Positions 34,862 through 42,796 of a DNA stretch of 55,393 nucleotides are shown piece after piece. A program made the translations under genes and the position numbers. Position 1 is the first letter of the stretch. Each line of letters starts with the position of its first letter. The notes beneath the pieces are model-generated. The model was not told where the DNA came from. It searched no databases and saw only the letters and a program-made list of their open reading frames with translations. Source of the DNA: Lachnospiraceae bacterium. Lineage in GTDB: Bacteria > Bacillota > Clostridia > Lachnospirales > Lachnospiraceae. Location: positions 1-55,393 of the forward strand of contig JAAUZK010000051.1 of the NCBI GenBank assembly GCA_014804655.1, written 5' to 3'.

Positions 34862-35821
34862 CTATATAAGATATCTTTGTACAGTTTTTCCGTCTCCGTC
34901 ATAGATACCTTCTATTTCGCAACATCCGTTTCTTTTTGTCAGCACAAGATACCGATCGAACAATCCGTCAGCAATAACATTACGCATGTATTTTTTATGT
35001 TGTATCTCTTCTAAAGAACTGCCATGAATTGTTGCAATCAATTTACACCCGCACCCGCTTGCCATCTGCAATGCCTGAATGTCGCCCTCGTTTCCAAGTT
35101 CATCCACCGCCAGTACTTGAGGCGCCATAGAGCGGATCAGCATCATCATGCCTTCTCTCTTGGGGCAGCCATCCAATACATCCGTGCGGATTCCCACATC
35201 GTTCTGCGCAATTCCGAGGTAACTGCCCGCTATTTCTGATCGTTCATCCACCACGCTGACATTTACGCCTTCCCCATATTCATTACCATTGGACAGATTT
35301 CTGATCATATCCCGCAGCATGGTGGTCTTACCGCATCCCGGCGGCGAGATCAGCAAAGTATTGACTACCTGTCCATTCTTATTATAGAGCCAGGGAAGAA
35401 TCGGGTCCGACACGCCTCTGATCTCGTGCGCCATACGAATATTTATATAACGTATGTATTTTAAATTACGCACCCGATCTCCGTCCTCCAGAATAACCTG
35501 CCCTGCCAATCCCACCCTGTGTCCCCCTTGTATGGTCAGGAAGCCCTGTCGTATTTCGTCTGCAAATGCATAGATGGAATACTGGCACAGATGTTTTAAA
35601 ATCAGCTCCAAGTCCTCCGGTTTATTCTCTGCCTGCAGCGGCTGCCTGTCCACCAACTGCCCCTCGTTATCCACAAACCACTCTCTGTTATTGATCAATA
35701 CCGTAGCCGGTACATTTACCCGCAGTCTGATCTCCTGCAGCCTGTCTGCCTGCCGCGCCGCCGGCCGCCATCTGCCACGCATAGCTTCCGGAAACATATG
35801 GAGAACTTCTTCTTCTCTCAT
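34862..35821 (-). CDS. spoIIIAA: Stage III sporulation protein AA (ATPase)
   Basis: This secretion-ATPase-like protein has Walker A SPPGCGKTTMLRDMIR, the Walker B-type DELGNEGDIQALQMA, VSVVDERSEIAG, and GGHRVGLAG near the N-terminus, in about 320 residues. It is the motor of the SpoIIIA channel. The ATG at 35821 has GGGGG seven bases before it, while the ATG at 35827 is too close to it. The operon runs AA to AH without gaps, matching the Bacillus order. Confidence 0.93.
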   Translation of the reverse strand: MREEEVLHMFPEAMRGRWRPAARQADRLQEIRLRVNVPATVLINNREWFVDNEGQLVDRQPLQAENKPEDLELILKHLCQYSIYAFADEIRQGFLTIQGGHRVGLAGQVILEDGDRVRNLKYIRYINIRMAHEIRGVSDPILPWLYNKNGQVVNTLLISPPGCGKTTMLRDMIRNLSNGNEYGEGVNVSVVDERSEIAGSYLGIAQNDVGIRTDVLDGCPKREGMMMLIRSMAPQVLAVDELGNEGDIQALQMASGCGCKLIATIHGSSLEEIQHKKYMRNVIADGLFDRYLVLTKRNGCCEIEGIYDGDGKTVQRYLI

Positions 35822-35840
35822 CCGCATTCCCCCTTATCTC

Positions 35841-35869
35841 AATATATGAACCTTTGTCCAAGTTATGAC
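35841..35869 (-). promoter_or_regulatory. Sigma-E-like promoter of the spoIIIA operon
   Basis: On the minus strand GTCATAAC (35869-35862) and CATATATT (35848-35841) are separated by 13 bases, 20 bases upstream of the spoIIIAA start. This resembles the sigma-E pattern (-10 CATACANT-like, -35 G-ATA-type). The spoIIIA operon is known to be mother-cell sigma-E-dependent. Confidence 0.6.
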
Positions 35870-35900
35870 ATAAAAGAAAACGGAACAAGAATAACGCCCA

Positions 35901-36086
35901 CTATGTAGTGAGCGCTACTGTTTGTTTAATCTTATATGTAATCGTATAGTCGTCACCATATGCAAGTTTTCCTGCATATGGATTATCACTTGCTGCCTTC
36001 GCTGTCAGGATAACCTTGTTCCGCGTCGCCGCTCTGACGGCATAAGGTATTGCTGCCTTCCATTCCTTTTCATGCGGATGATTCAC
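35901..36086 (-). CDS. Possible 61-residue ORF of unknown function
   Basis: This frame opens with GTG after a weak site (no good Shine-Dalgarno) and ends in ALTT. It contains ATRNKVILTAKAASDNPYAGKLAYGDD and shows no recognisable motif. It lies in the 460-base gap between the ABC ATPase gene and spoIIIAA. It could be the remnant of a longer gene or chance, and nothing in the codon use argues strongly either way. Confidence 0.2.
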   Translation of the reverse strand: MNHPHEKEWKAAIPYAVRAATRNKVILTAKAASDNPYAGKLAYGDDYTITYKIKQTVALTT

Positions 36087-36149
36087 GTCATAAGCCTATA
36101 CCGCGTGCATAATTTCCTGCATTTAACTTCTACATCATATCATGCCCTG

Positions 36150-36227
36150 TCAGATTAACTCCGGAAGCAGAAACATCCCACCCTCAATCATACGATCGAT
36201 CACTACCTCCTGCTTTTTATCTGCCAA
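36150..36227 (-). other. 25-codon mini-ORF or gene remnant in the 35.8-36.3 kb gap
   Basis: A TTG-initiated frame encodes 25 residues containing DRMIEGGMFLLPELI and then stops. AGGAGG occurs within it, followed by GTG and ATG codons in the same frame. It may be a leftover of a larger gene. A -10-like TATAAT lies upstream at about 36250. The rest of 35870-36288 shows no further gene. Confidence 0.15.
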
Positions 36228-36288
36228 TTATATTTTACAAAGCAATTATAATAGAATAACTGACAAGTATAAATAAAAGTCTTCAACC

Positions 36289-37092
36289 TCACTTACACAG
36301 CAGAATCCTGTCATTATCCAGTCTTCTGCCCGCCTGATCCCTAAATGCCGCAAGCAGATCATCCACCGTCATCTTCTCCCGCTCTGTACCGCAAATATCC
36401 AGCACAATATGTCCACCGTCCATCATCAGTGTCCGATTCCCCATCGTAAGCGCCTGCTGCATATTGTGCGTCACCATAAGGCATGTTATTTTACGCTCGG
36501 CAACGATCCTGCGGGTCAACTCCAGCACCTTCTGCGCCGTAGCGGGATCAAGGGCCGCCGTGTGCTCATCCAGCAACAGAATCTTGGGCGTCACCATTGT
36601 CGCCATCAACAATGTAAGCGCCTGCCTCTGACCGCCGGATAAAAGCCCGACCGGCTGCTTCATACGATCCTCCAGCCCCATATCAAGCTGTGCAAGCTGT
36701 TCTCTGAACATCTGTTTTTCCTTACTGCTGATCCTGCTGAAATAGGCATGTGCCGAGGTGGAAGCCCGCAAATAAGCGAGCGCCATATTCTCCTCTATGG
36801 TCATATGCGGAGCGGAGCCTTTTAAGGGGTCCTGAAAGAGATGCCCGATTTCCTTGCTTCTGATATGCTCCCTGCGATAAGTAATATCTTCTCCCGCCAG
36901 AATGATCTGTCCCTCATCCACATAGAAGGCTCCTGTGATCGCATGGAAAAGCGTAGACTTACCCGCTCCGTTGCTTCCCACTATGGTGGCAAAATCTCCG
37001 TCGGAAAGCTCCAGACTCACCTGATCTAACGCTTTCTTCTCATTCACCGTACCCGGATTAAAGGTTTTGGAAATCTTCTTAAGCGTCAACAT
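36289..37092 (-). CDS. trpZ: ABC transporter ATPase of a tryptophan-type importer
   Basis: The 267-residue ABC ATPase has Walker A GSNGAGKSTLF, signature LSGGQRQALTLLM, Walker B ILLLDEHTAALDP, and MVTHNMQQAL. It is the cytoplasmic partner of the permease. The start at 37092 overlaps the end of the permease gene. The trio ATPase/permease/binding protein with a T-box in front corresponds to the trpXYZ-type importer of Firmicutes. Confidence 0.75.
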   Translation of the reverse strand: MLTLKKISKTFNPGTVNEKKALDQVSLELSDGDFATIVGSNGAGKSTLFHAITGAFYVDEGQIILAGEDITYRREHIRSKEIGHLFQDPLKGSAPHMTIEENMALAYLRASTSAHAYFSRISSKEKQMFREQLAQLDMGLEDRMKQPVGLLSGGQRQALTLLMATMVTPKILLLDEHTAALDPATAQKVLELTRRIVAERKITCLMVTHNMQQALTMGNRTLMMDGGHIVLDICGTEREKMTVDDLLAAFRDQAGRRLDNDRILLCK

Positions 37093-38042
37093 ACCTCCTC
37101 ATCCTCCTCTCCCGATCTGTCATTTCTCTTAAGCGGTATCCTGTGTCTCCTGTAGAAATCCGCTTTGCCTTTCAGATAAGGGAAAGCAATCGCGAATGCC
37201 ACAATCAGCGCAGATACCAGTTTCAGGCATTCCGCCGGAACACTTAAGCGCAGCGCCACCGCCACGATGAACCGGTATAGGCAGCTTCCCAGAATAACAC
37301 CTGTTACTTTCTTAAACATACCGCCTTTACCGATAATCGTCTCCCCGATAATCAGGCTTGCAAGCGCAATCGTCACCATACCGGTACCCAGATTGATATC
37401 GCAGGACTTCTGATACTGGGCCAGTACCGCGCCGGAAAGCGCCGTCAACGAATTGGCCACGCACAGCCCCACCGTGATCATAAAAACAGGGTTGATACTG
37501 GAAGCCCGCACCATATATTCATTATCTCCCGTGGCACGGATGGATAATCCCAGCCTCGTATTAAGAAACCATGCAAGAATAGCGCCTATGAGCAGCACGA
37601 TAGCTGCTACAATCATCAATTTATACCAGTCTCCGTACCATTTTGCCTCTGATATTTCCTTTGCCATACTAAAAATCGTGTCGCAGCCGAAGAGATTGAC
37701 ATTGGAAGAAAATCCCATAACTGCAATGTTCACCGTATACAATCCCGTGTTCACGATAATACCGGCCAGAATAGACGGCACTCCCATCCTCGTCTGTAAA
37801 AAGGCGGTCACGAACCCGGAACATACCCCTGCCGCCATGGCAGCCGGAAATGCCAGAAACGGATGTCCCGCGATGGTGACTACGGCCCCCACAGAGCAGC
37901 CCAGCGTAAAACAGCCGTCCGTGGAGAGATCCGCTATGTTTAAGATACTGAATGAGATAAAAAGCGCCAGCGCCACCAGAGAATAAATACACCCCAGCTC
38001 CAGCGCACTCTGTACGATTGACAACGTAAATATAGATCCCAT
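37086..38042 (-). CDS. trpY: ABC transporter permease of a tryptophan-type importer
   Basis: The protein has about eight membrane helices, beginning MGSIFTLSIVQSALELGCIYSLVALALF and including LNIADLSTDGCFTLG, a motif typical of the branched-chain/tryptophan-type permease family. The start at 38042 has AAGAGG before it and matches the family N-terminus. The longer in-frame version (38144) overlaps the binding-protein gene and adds a hydrophilic 34-residue leader of no known sort. The gap of 94 bases to the binding-protein gene holds nothing recognisable. Confidence 0.75.
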   Translation of the reverse strand: MGSIFTLSIVQSALELGCIYSLVALALFISFSILNIADLSTDGCFTLGCSVGAVVTIAGHPFLAFPAAMAAGVCSGFVTAFLQTRMGVPSILAGIIVNTGLYTVNIAVMGFSSNVNLFGCDTIFSMAKEISEAKWYGDWYKLMIVAAIVLLIGAILAWFLNTRLGLSIRATGDNEYMVRASSINPVFMITVGLCVANSLTALSGAVLAQYQKSCDINLGTGMVTIALASLIIGETIIGKGGMFKKVTGVILGSCLYRFIVAVALRLSVPAECLKLVSALIVAFAIAFPYLKGKADFYRRHRIPLKRNDRSGEEDEEVC

Positions 38043-38136
38043 GTAAAACCTCTTTCTGTTAATGATCAATTCCTGTCTGACATCACAATTTATAATTTGG
38101 GCAATACGTCCCGTAAGACCGTTTTCTGACAGAACA

Positions 38137-39213
38137 TTATTCAAATTCCTCCGCCGTAACGATCTCTTTTAACTCCGTGCACATATCTGCAAACATGCTG
38201 TAATCGAGCCCGATTGCTTCCGCTGTCTCCGTATTTACCGTCGCAATACCGTTATCCAGCGTAACAACCGCCGTAGATGCCGGATCAGCGCCGTTTACAA
38301 GAATTTCAACTATCATATCTGCCGTGGCGGTTCCTAATTCTTCATAATTCACGCCGTAACCTAAGAATGCACCGTTTAAAGCAAAGGAATCCGCACCGCC
38401 GTAATGAGGAACCCCTGCCTCGATAAACTTCTCATAAATCGCCAGTTCCGCCGTCATAACCGTATTATCTGTAGGGGTAAAAACCGCCTCTGCGCCGCCT
38501 GCAATCAATGCATCCGCCGCCAGCGATATTTCATCATTGGTAGTACCCGTCTTCTCTATCACATTCACACCCTTCGCTTCACAATATGCCTTTGCTGCTT
38601 CAACTGGCGCTTTGGAGGCATCCTCGCTCTTATTATAGAGAAGTCCTACTGTTTTGATATCCGGATCTGCCGCAAATATCAGATCCATCACCGCGTCTGT
38701 GTTGAGTGCGTCAGATGTACCTGTAATATTAGAACCGGGTGCATCCATACCTGCCACAAGTCCTGCTCCTACCGGATCGGATACTGCCGAGAATACCACG
38801 GGAATCTGATTTTCTTCGGTGGCATTCTGCATGATCATCGCTGCCGGTGTGGCGATCGGTACAATCACATCTACCTCAGAGGCAACTAATTCGGACGCGA
38901 TCTGGTTTAACACGGTAGAATCCGCCTGCCCATTATAAGTGTAATCTCCGTAATTAAAGGTAACGCCAAACTCTGCCGCCTTGGCATCCAACTCCTTCTC
39001 GATGGCCGCTTCGATCTGATTCAGGGAAGCATCGTCTACAAACTGTACGATACCGACCTTGTAAACCGCACCATCTGTCTCCGTTGTTTCCGCTGTGCTT
39101 TCCTCCGTCCCGGAAGCCACATTTTCTCCCGCCTTGTCTGCATTGCCGCAGCCGCCAAGCGCTGCAACCGTCATTGTTGCCGTCATAAGTAATGCTACTG
39201 TTTTCTTTTTCAT
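38137..39213 (-). CDS. trpX: ABC substrate-binding lipoprotein (tryptophan-type)
   Basis: The signal peptide MKKKTVALLMTATMTVAALGGC has lipobox LGGC. The mature part begins with acidic linker residues, then VYKVGIVQFVDDASLNQIE, the characteristic start of the ABC_sub_bind family to which TrpX belongs. It continues with FSAVSDPVGAGLV and GTSDALNTDAV. The ATG at 39213 follows GGAGGAG; the ATG at 39228 is too close to that site. The membrane-anchored protein captures the ligand outside the cell. Control by the upstream T-box points to an amino acid, most likely tryptophan. Confidence 0.8.
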   Translation of the reverse strand: MKKKTVALLMTATMTVAALGGCGNADKAGENVASGTEESTAETTETDGAVYKVGIVQFVDDASLNQIEAAIEKELDAKAAEFGVTFNYGDYTYNGQADSTVLNQIASELVASEVDVIVPIATPAAMIMQNATEENQIPVVFSAVSDPVGAGLVAGMDAPGSNITGTSDALNTDAVMDLIFAADPDIKTVGLLYNKSEDASKAPVEAAKAYCEAKGVNVIEKTGTTNDEISLAADALIAGGAEAVFTPTDNTVMTAELAIYEKFIEAGVPHYGGADSFALNGAFLGYGVNYEELGTATADMIVEILVNGADPASTAVVTLDNGIATVNTETAEAIGLDYSMFADMCTELKEIVTAEEFE

Positions 39214-39321
39214 AATTTTCTCCTCCATTCTGAATCATTATCGCCTCAATCCATTTAATATACTATTTGCGTTATATAAGACAATGTTGACTTGTTCCCA
39301 CTATTTGTTAGCCAACCCGTA

Positions 39322-39474
39322 GCTCAGACAGAAGTTAATATCTTAAGGAGCCCCTTGGAGAGCGTCAGCACTTAGCGAGGTTATGAGTTGCCCAGCAACT
39401 CAACGAGCTTAGTGTCTGCTACGCTCGGAACGGAGCGGAAGCGCGGCGACGAAGATATTAACTTCTGTCTGAGC
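39322..39474. repeat. 153-bp dispersed inverted-repeat element (copy 1)
   Basis: A perfect 23-bp inverted repeat occupies 39322-39344 and 39452-39474, with 107 bases between. Inside lies a long imperfect hairpin (39361-39425: outer arms AGCGT/ACGCT, then an 11-position stem with bulges) topped by a perfect 8-bp hairpin at 39384-39402. A related, truncated copy begins at 55296. The element sits in the trpX leader downstream of the T-box terminator. The family is not one I can name. No open frame is present, so it is a non-coding repeat or structured RNA/DNA element. Confidence 0.8.
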
Positions 39475-39510
39475 GGTCGCTTGATCCAATACATAATCGC
39501 TTATACACGC

Positions 39511-39542
39511 AAAAACCGCCTCAGACATTATATCTGAGACGG
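39511..39542 (-). terminator. T-box-controlled terminator upstream of trpX
   Basis: On the minus strand CCGTCTCAGA pairs with TCTGAGGCGG (ten positions, one wobble) and is followed by TTTTT. It lies 24 bases after the T-box motif, as expected for a leader terminator alternating with an antiterminator. Confidence 0.85.
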
Positions 39543-39893
39543 TAATAACTAAAATTATTATCGCGGTACCACTCAACTTGACGCATCATAAGATGCCGTC
39601 CACCTCATTTCACATACAAAGCAGTTTTTTCTTACGCACATATCTTAATAAATCAACTAAGCTTCCAAACCACTTACTATATATGCCGCATGGATAACGG
39701 GTGCGGTTCCCGCCGACGCCTACTATCATTTCAGGTCAGCCTCGAAAGTCCATTCAAAACAAGATTCTGCACCGCTTTCCACCAGCCGCGGCTCTCTGTA
39801 ACAGTCCTATTGTTCCTACTACTCTTTCTCACAGGTTTCATATGTGTTGTTATGAATTATTAACAGTATATCTGCAATCGAACACCACTCGAT
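39511..39893 (-). promoter_or_regulatory. T-box leader (probable tryptophan specifier)
   Basis: The minus-strand leader shows the AGAGAG region followed by a GC-rich stem (about 39799-39769). The specifier-loop context GAATGGAC has TGG at 39752-39750. The conserved T-box core AGTGGTACCGCG lies at 39573-39562 and pairs with an uncharged tRNA end. The terminator at 39511-39542 follows. TGG would be a tryptophan codon, which fits the tryptophan-type importer downstream. T-boxes raise expression when the cognate tRNA is uncharged, so the importer should be induced by tryptophan shortage. The specifier choice is read by eye from its position, not folded. Confidence 0.85.
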
Positions 39894-39900
39894 TTTCTTA

Positions 39901-39929
39901 ACAATAATCCTTTTTATGTAAATTGTCAA
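39901..39929 (-). promoter_or_regulatory. Sigma-A promoter of the T-box/trpXYZ operon
   Basis: TTGACA (39929-39924) and TATTGT (39906-39901) are separated by 17 bases on the minus strand, just upstream of the T-box leader. This is a near-consensus housekeeping promoter. Confidence 0.75.
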
Positions 39930-40081
39930 CCCAAAATTTTTTCTTAACTACTCTTTAAAATATGCAAAAAAATGTAAAGATTCCACAACATTCCTGATTT
40001 TATTCTATATAAAATCACATAAATCTATAGCATTTTCTCTGCAAAAAGGGTAGAATACACATTGGAAAGGAGCTTTATGAC

Positions 40082-40915
40082 ATGAAACTGGACATGCATT
40101 GCCACACCAAAGAAGGCTCTCCGGACTGTAAACTGGAATTGCTGGAAAACATAGAAATCCTGAAACAAAAAGGATTCCAAGGTATGCTTATCACCGACCA
40201 TGATTCCTACAAAGCGTACCGTTATTATAAAAAACTCCCTCATAAGCCCAAGGACTTTGTCGTATTAAAAGGGATAGAATATGACACGATCGACGCAGGA
40301 CATATGCTGATCATCATGCCTACCGGTGTTAAGCTGCCTATTCTGGAACTGCGTGGTCTACCTGTCATGCTGCTGATTGAGATCGTTCACCACTATGGCG
40401 GCATTATCGGACCCGCGCATCCCTGCGGTGAAAAATTTTTAAGCATAACCAACACACTGCGCGGAAAGCTTGCGGGAAATATTTATCGAAAATTTGACTT
40501 TGTGGAAGGCTATAATGCCTGTGAGGATGCCGATTCCAACATGCGCGCCATGAGACTTGCCAAGGAGCATGGTCTGCCCTGTTTGGGCGGCAGCGACTCC
40601 CATAAGGCAGACAGCGTCGGATTCGGTTATACGATCCTGCAAGACAATATCACCACAGAGACTGAGTTGATCAATTACATTCGATCCGGCAAATCAACAA
40701 GGGTGGGCGGCGTTCACTATGAACATACGACCAAGGCAAAGCTGGGTATAGCCAACAAGCTGCTCGTATACTCTTTCTGGCCATACAACAGAATATGCGC
40801 ACTCATTCGGCGTAAAGCAAGAAATCTGGAATTGGTGGAAAACCATATCATCGAATCCCTACGCGCAAACCGTCGTTCTAAAACAAAATACATCTCCATC
40901 GGCAGAGACAACTGA
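40082..40915 (+). CDS. PHP-domain phosphoesterase
   Basis: The 277-residue protein begins MKLDMHCHTKEGSPD with the metal-binding HxH motif. It continues with LITDHDSYKAY, then AHPCGEK and LGGSDSHKADSVG near the C-terminal third, completing a PHP fold. Such proteins hydrolyse small phosphoesters (for example AMP-type or histidinol-phosphate-like substrates); the true substrate is unknown. AAAGGAG lies eight bases before the start. It is one of only two plus-strand genes, faces the CmpB-like gene, and is separated from it by a terminator. Confidence 0.85.
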   Translation: MKLDMHCHTKEGSPDCKLELLENIEILKQKGFQGMLITDHDSYKAYRYYKKLPHKPKDFVVLKGIEYDTIDAGHMLIIMPTGVKLPILELRGLPVMLLIEIVHHYGGIIGPAHPCGEKFLSITNTLRGKLAGNIYRKFDFVEGYNACEDADSNMRAMRLAKEHGLPCLGGSDSHKADSVGFGYTILQDNITTETELINYIRSGKSTRVGGVHYEHTTKAKLGIANKLLVYSFWPYNRICALIRRKARNLELVENHIIESLRANRRSKTKYISIGRDN

Positions 40916-40936
40916 TCCACATGCTCTGCCGTGGTT
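40900..40936 (+). terminator. Terminator at the end of the PHP gene
   Basis: CGGCAGAG (40900-40907) and CTCTGCCG (40924-40931) form an 8-bp stem followed by TGGTTTTC. The stem begins inside the last codons of the gene. Confidence 0.6.
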
Positions 40937-40954
40937 TTCTGTGTAAACACCCGT

Positions 40955-41866
40955 TTACCCTCTTCTGCCGGCCGCGATATTCTTTAGCTCATCCAGTGCA
41001 TTCTTGAATTTTCTGGAAACCATCGTCGGATTGTTGCGAATCATATCGCGTTTATAGAAATCCAACATCTGATTATAATTCTCCTGCGGATCGGGATAAT
41101 AGCTGAATTTACCGCGAAGTTCTGCAACTTCTTCCTTCACTTTTTCTTCATATGCCGTCGGTCTTAACTGTATGCTTTCTTTCAAACTGGCAAATCGCTG
41201 TTTCAACCCTAAGCTGAGTTCTGACAGGCTGAGTTCTCTCTCCTGCCTTTTCTGTTCTTTCTCCTCATTGTTGAAGGCAATGATCACATCGAGCCGCCGC
41301 TGCATGCGTTCCATCTCTTCTTTCAGCTTCTGCATTCTGACCAGAATATCCCGCAAATCCAGTGCCGCTTTGAAAGATAAGGTAAAATCTATCACAATAT
41401 AGATGGTGAGCACCGCCGTCGCATAACCGAGCACTCTGGCCGGTATCGTCAGCACGAACTGCTCAATAGGCCGATGAATCACTCTGGTCATCAGGATCGT
41501 CAGAAATCCCCATGCAATCGAAGATGTCAGGCAAATATGTCCCTGAAAATTAAACGGCTGGTTGGAATAATCCCAATATCTGACCTTAAACAGCGCTTCC
41601 ATCGTAACACCTGTTATATATTCCAGTGCCGTGGCGCCGATCACTCCTGCAAAATAAGTAAGCACCACATTATCACAAAAAGGCATGGATACCACTAACA
41701 TCATGATTGCACCACTCCCGTACAGCGGCAGGAACGGTCCCCGCATAAATCCTCTGTTAACCAGCTTCTTTGATTTAAAGGAAACCCATGCGGACTCAAA
41801 GCACCATCCAAGGAAGCAGTACATATAAAAGAAAAATAGCCATTGAAAAATCTTATAGTGAATCAT
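40955..41866 (-). CDS. CmpB-like putative ABC transporter permease
   Basis: The 303-residue protein has about five N-terminal membrane helices. It begins IFQWLFFFYMYCFLGWCFESAWVS and contains FMRGPFLPLYGSGAI and LEYITGVTMEALFKVRYWDYS, the pattern of the ABC_trans_CmpB family, found widely in Clostridia and of unproven function. The C-terminal third is a basic coiled coil (KLKEEMERMQRRLDVI onwards). No ATPase partner is adjacent. It follows ylmH by 38 bases and a TTATGTAAAC motif at 41888 lies in the gap. Confidence 0.75.
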   Translation of the reverse strand: MIHYKIFQWLFFFYMYCFLGWCFESAWVSFKSKKLVNRGFMRGPFLPLYGSGAIMMLVVSMPFCDNVVLTYFAGVIGATALEYITGVTMEALFKVRYWDYSNQPFNFQGHICLTSSIAWGFLTILMTRVIHRPIEQFVLTIPARVLGYATAVLTIYIVIDFTLSFKAALDLRDILVRMQKLKEEMERMQRRLDVIIAFNNEEKEQKRQERELSLSELSLGLKQRFASLKESIQLRPTAYEEKVKEEVAELRGKFSYYPDPQENYNQMLDFYKRDMIRNNPTMVSRKFKNALDELKNIAAGRRG

Positions 41867-41904
41867 CGATCTTGTTCTCCTCTTATGTTATGTAAACTAA
41901 AATT

Positions 41905-42669
41905 CTATCGGTAAACTTCCAAGCTGATACGCACTTTACCTTTTCTCGTCTCTCCCTGTTCCTCCATATAGATAAACCTGCCGAATCCTCTTACGGTCAC
42001 CGAGTCTTCTCCCTTAAGCGCGTAACTGTTATTCTCTGTCAGCCTGCCGTTTACATAGACACGTCCGGATCGAAACAGCTCCAGACTACGGCTTCTCGCA
42101 ATATTGTACAATTTAGATATAACTGTGTCAATTCTGGGTGAAGAAACAGTCAGCGACACCGGCTCTCTAACAGGTGAAGCCATCTGCTGCGTAACCTCAG
42201 TCATCTCACAGCGCACATGGGTATGCTTCACCTGCTCCAGATTCCCGATCAGATAGTCGGCAATACCCTCCTGACAAAACACCACGGCCTCTTTGTCCTG
42301 CACAAAAATATCTCCCACGGTACAACGTTCTATCCCAAGATTCATGATGGCCCCCAGAAAATCCCGATGGGAAAGCTGCTCCGCAAACTTAGACTGCAGC
42401 GGCTTAATCCGCAGACAGATGATAGGGTACTGCACCTCATATCCCATAGACTCCGGTGAACCGAAACGTATCATCTTCCGCTCACACAACGGACATCCTC
42501 CCTCCATATCGGTGCCCGCATATGCCACTTCACGCTGTATCTCATAGAACGCCTGCTGTTCCGACAATCCGAGAAAAGGGGTAAATGTATAGATTCCGCT
42601 GTTATAGGAACGTTCCGCCAGCTCCAGCAGCCTTTTCTTCAATTGTTGCAATTCTTTGTCATCCGCCAT
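41905..42669 (-). CDS. ylmH: YlmH-type S4 RNA-binding protein
   Basis: The 254-residue protein has the N-terminal domain of YlmH (ELAERSYNSGIYTFTPFLGLSEQQ), a central domain, and a C-terminal S4 domain (RIDTVISKLYNIARSRSLELFRSGRVYVNGR). YlmH binds RNA and recycles stalled ribosomal subunits in Bacillus relatives. In Bacillus it lies in the division cluster near divIVA, but here the neighbours differ, so only the family and not the context supports the name. Length is normal. Confidence 0.88.
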   Translation of the reverse strand: MADDKELQQLKKRLLELAERSYNSGIYTFTPFLGLSEQQAFYEIQREVAYAGTDMEGGCPLCERKMIRFGSPESMGYEVQYPIICLRIKPLQSKFAEQLSHRDFLGAIMNLGIERCTVGDIFVQDKEAVVFCQEGIADYLIGNLEQVKHTHVRCEMTEVTQQMASPVREPVSLTVSSPRIDTVISKLYNIARSRSLELFRSGRVYVNGRLTENNSYALKGEDSVTVRGFGRFIYMEEQGETRKGKVRISLEVYR

Positions 42670-42740
42670 GGTATCTTATTATGCTCCTGTCGCCGGCCTA
42701 TTGACCGGACATTTCACCTGAATCTTCTGACACAAAAGAA

Positions 42741-42770
42741 GGCGCATAATACTCTCATAGCTTATGCGCC
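42741..42770 (-). terminator. Terminator after the CobW-like gene at 42797
   Basis: On the minus strand GGCGCATAA pairs with TTATGCGCC (9 bp) and is followed by TTCTTTTG. It separates the CobW pair from ylmH. Confidence 0.75.
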
Positions 42771-42796
42771 CTATGAATCACATTTATGATCTTATT

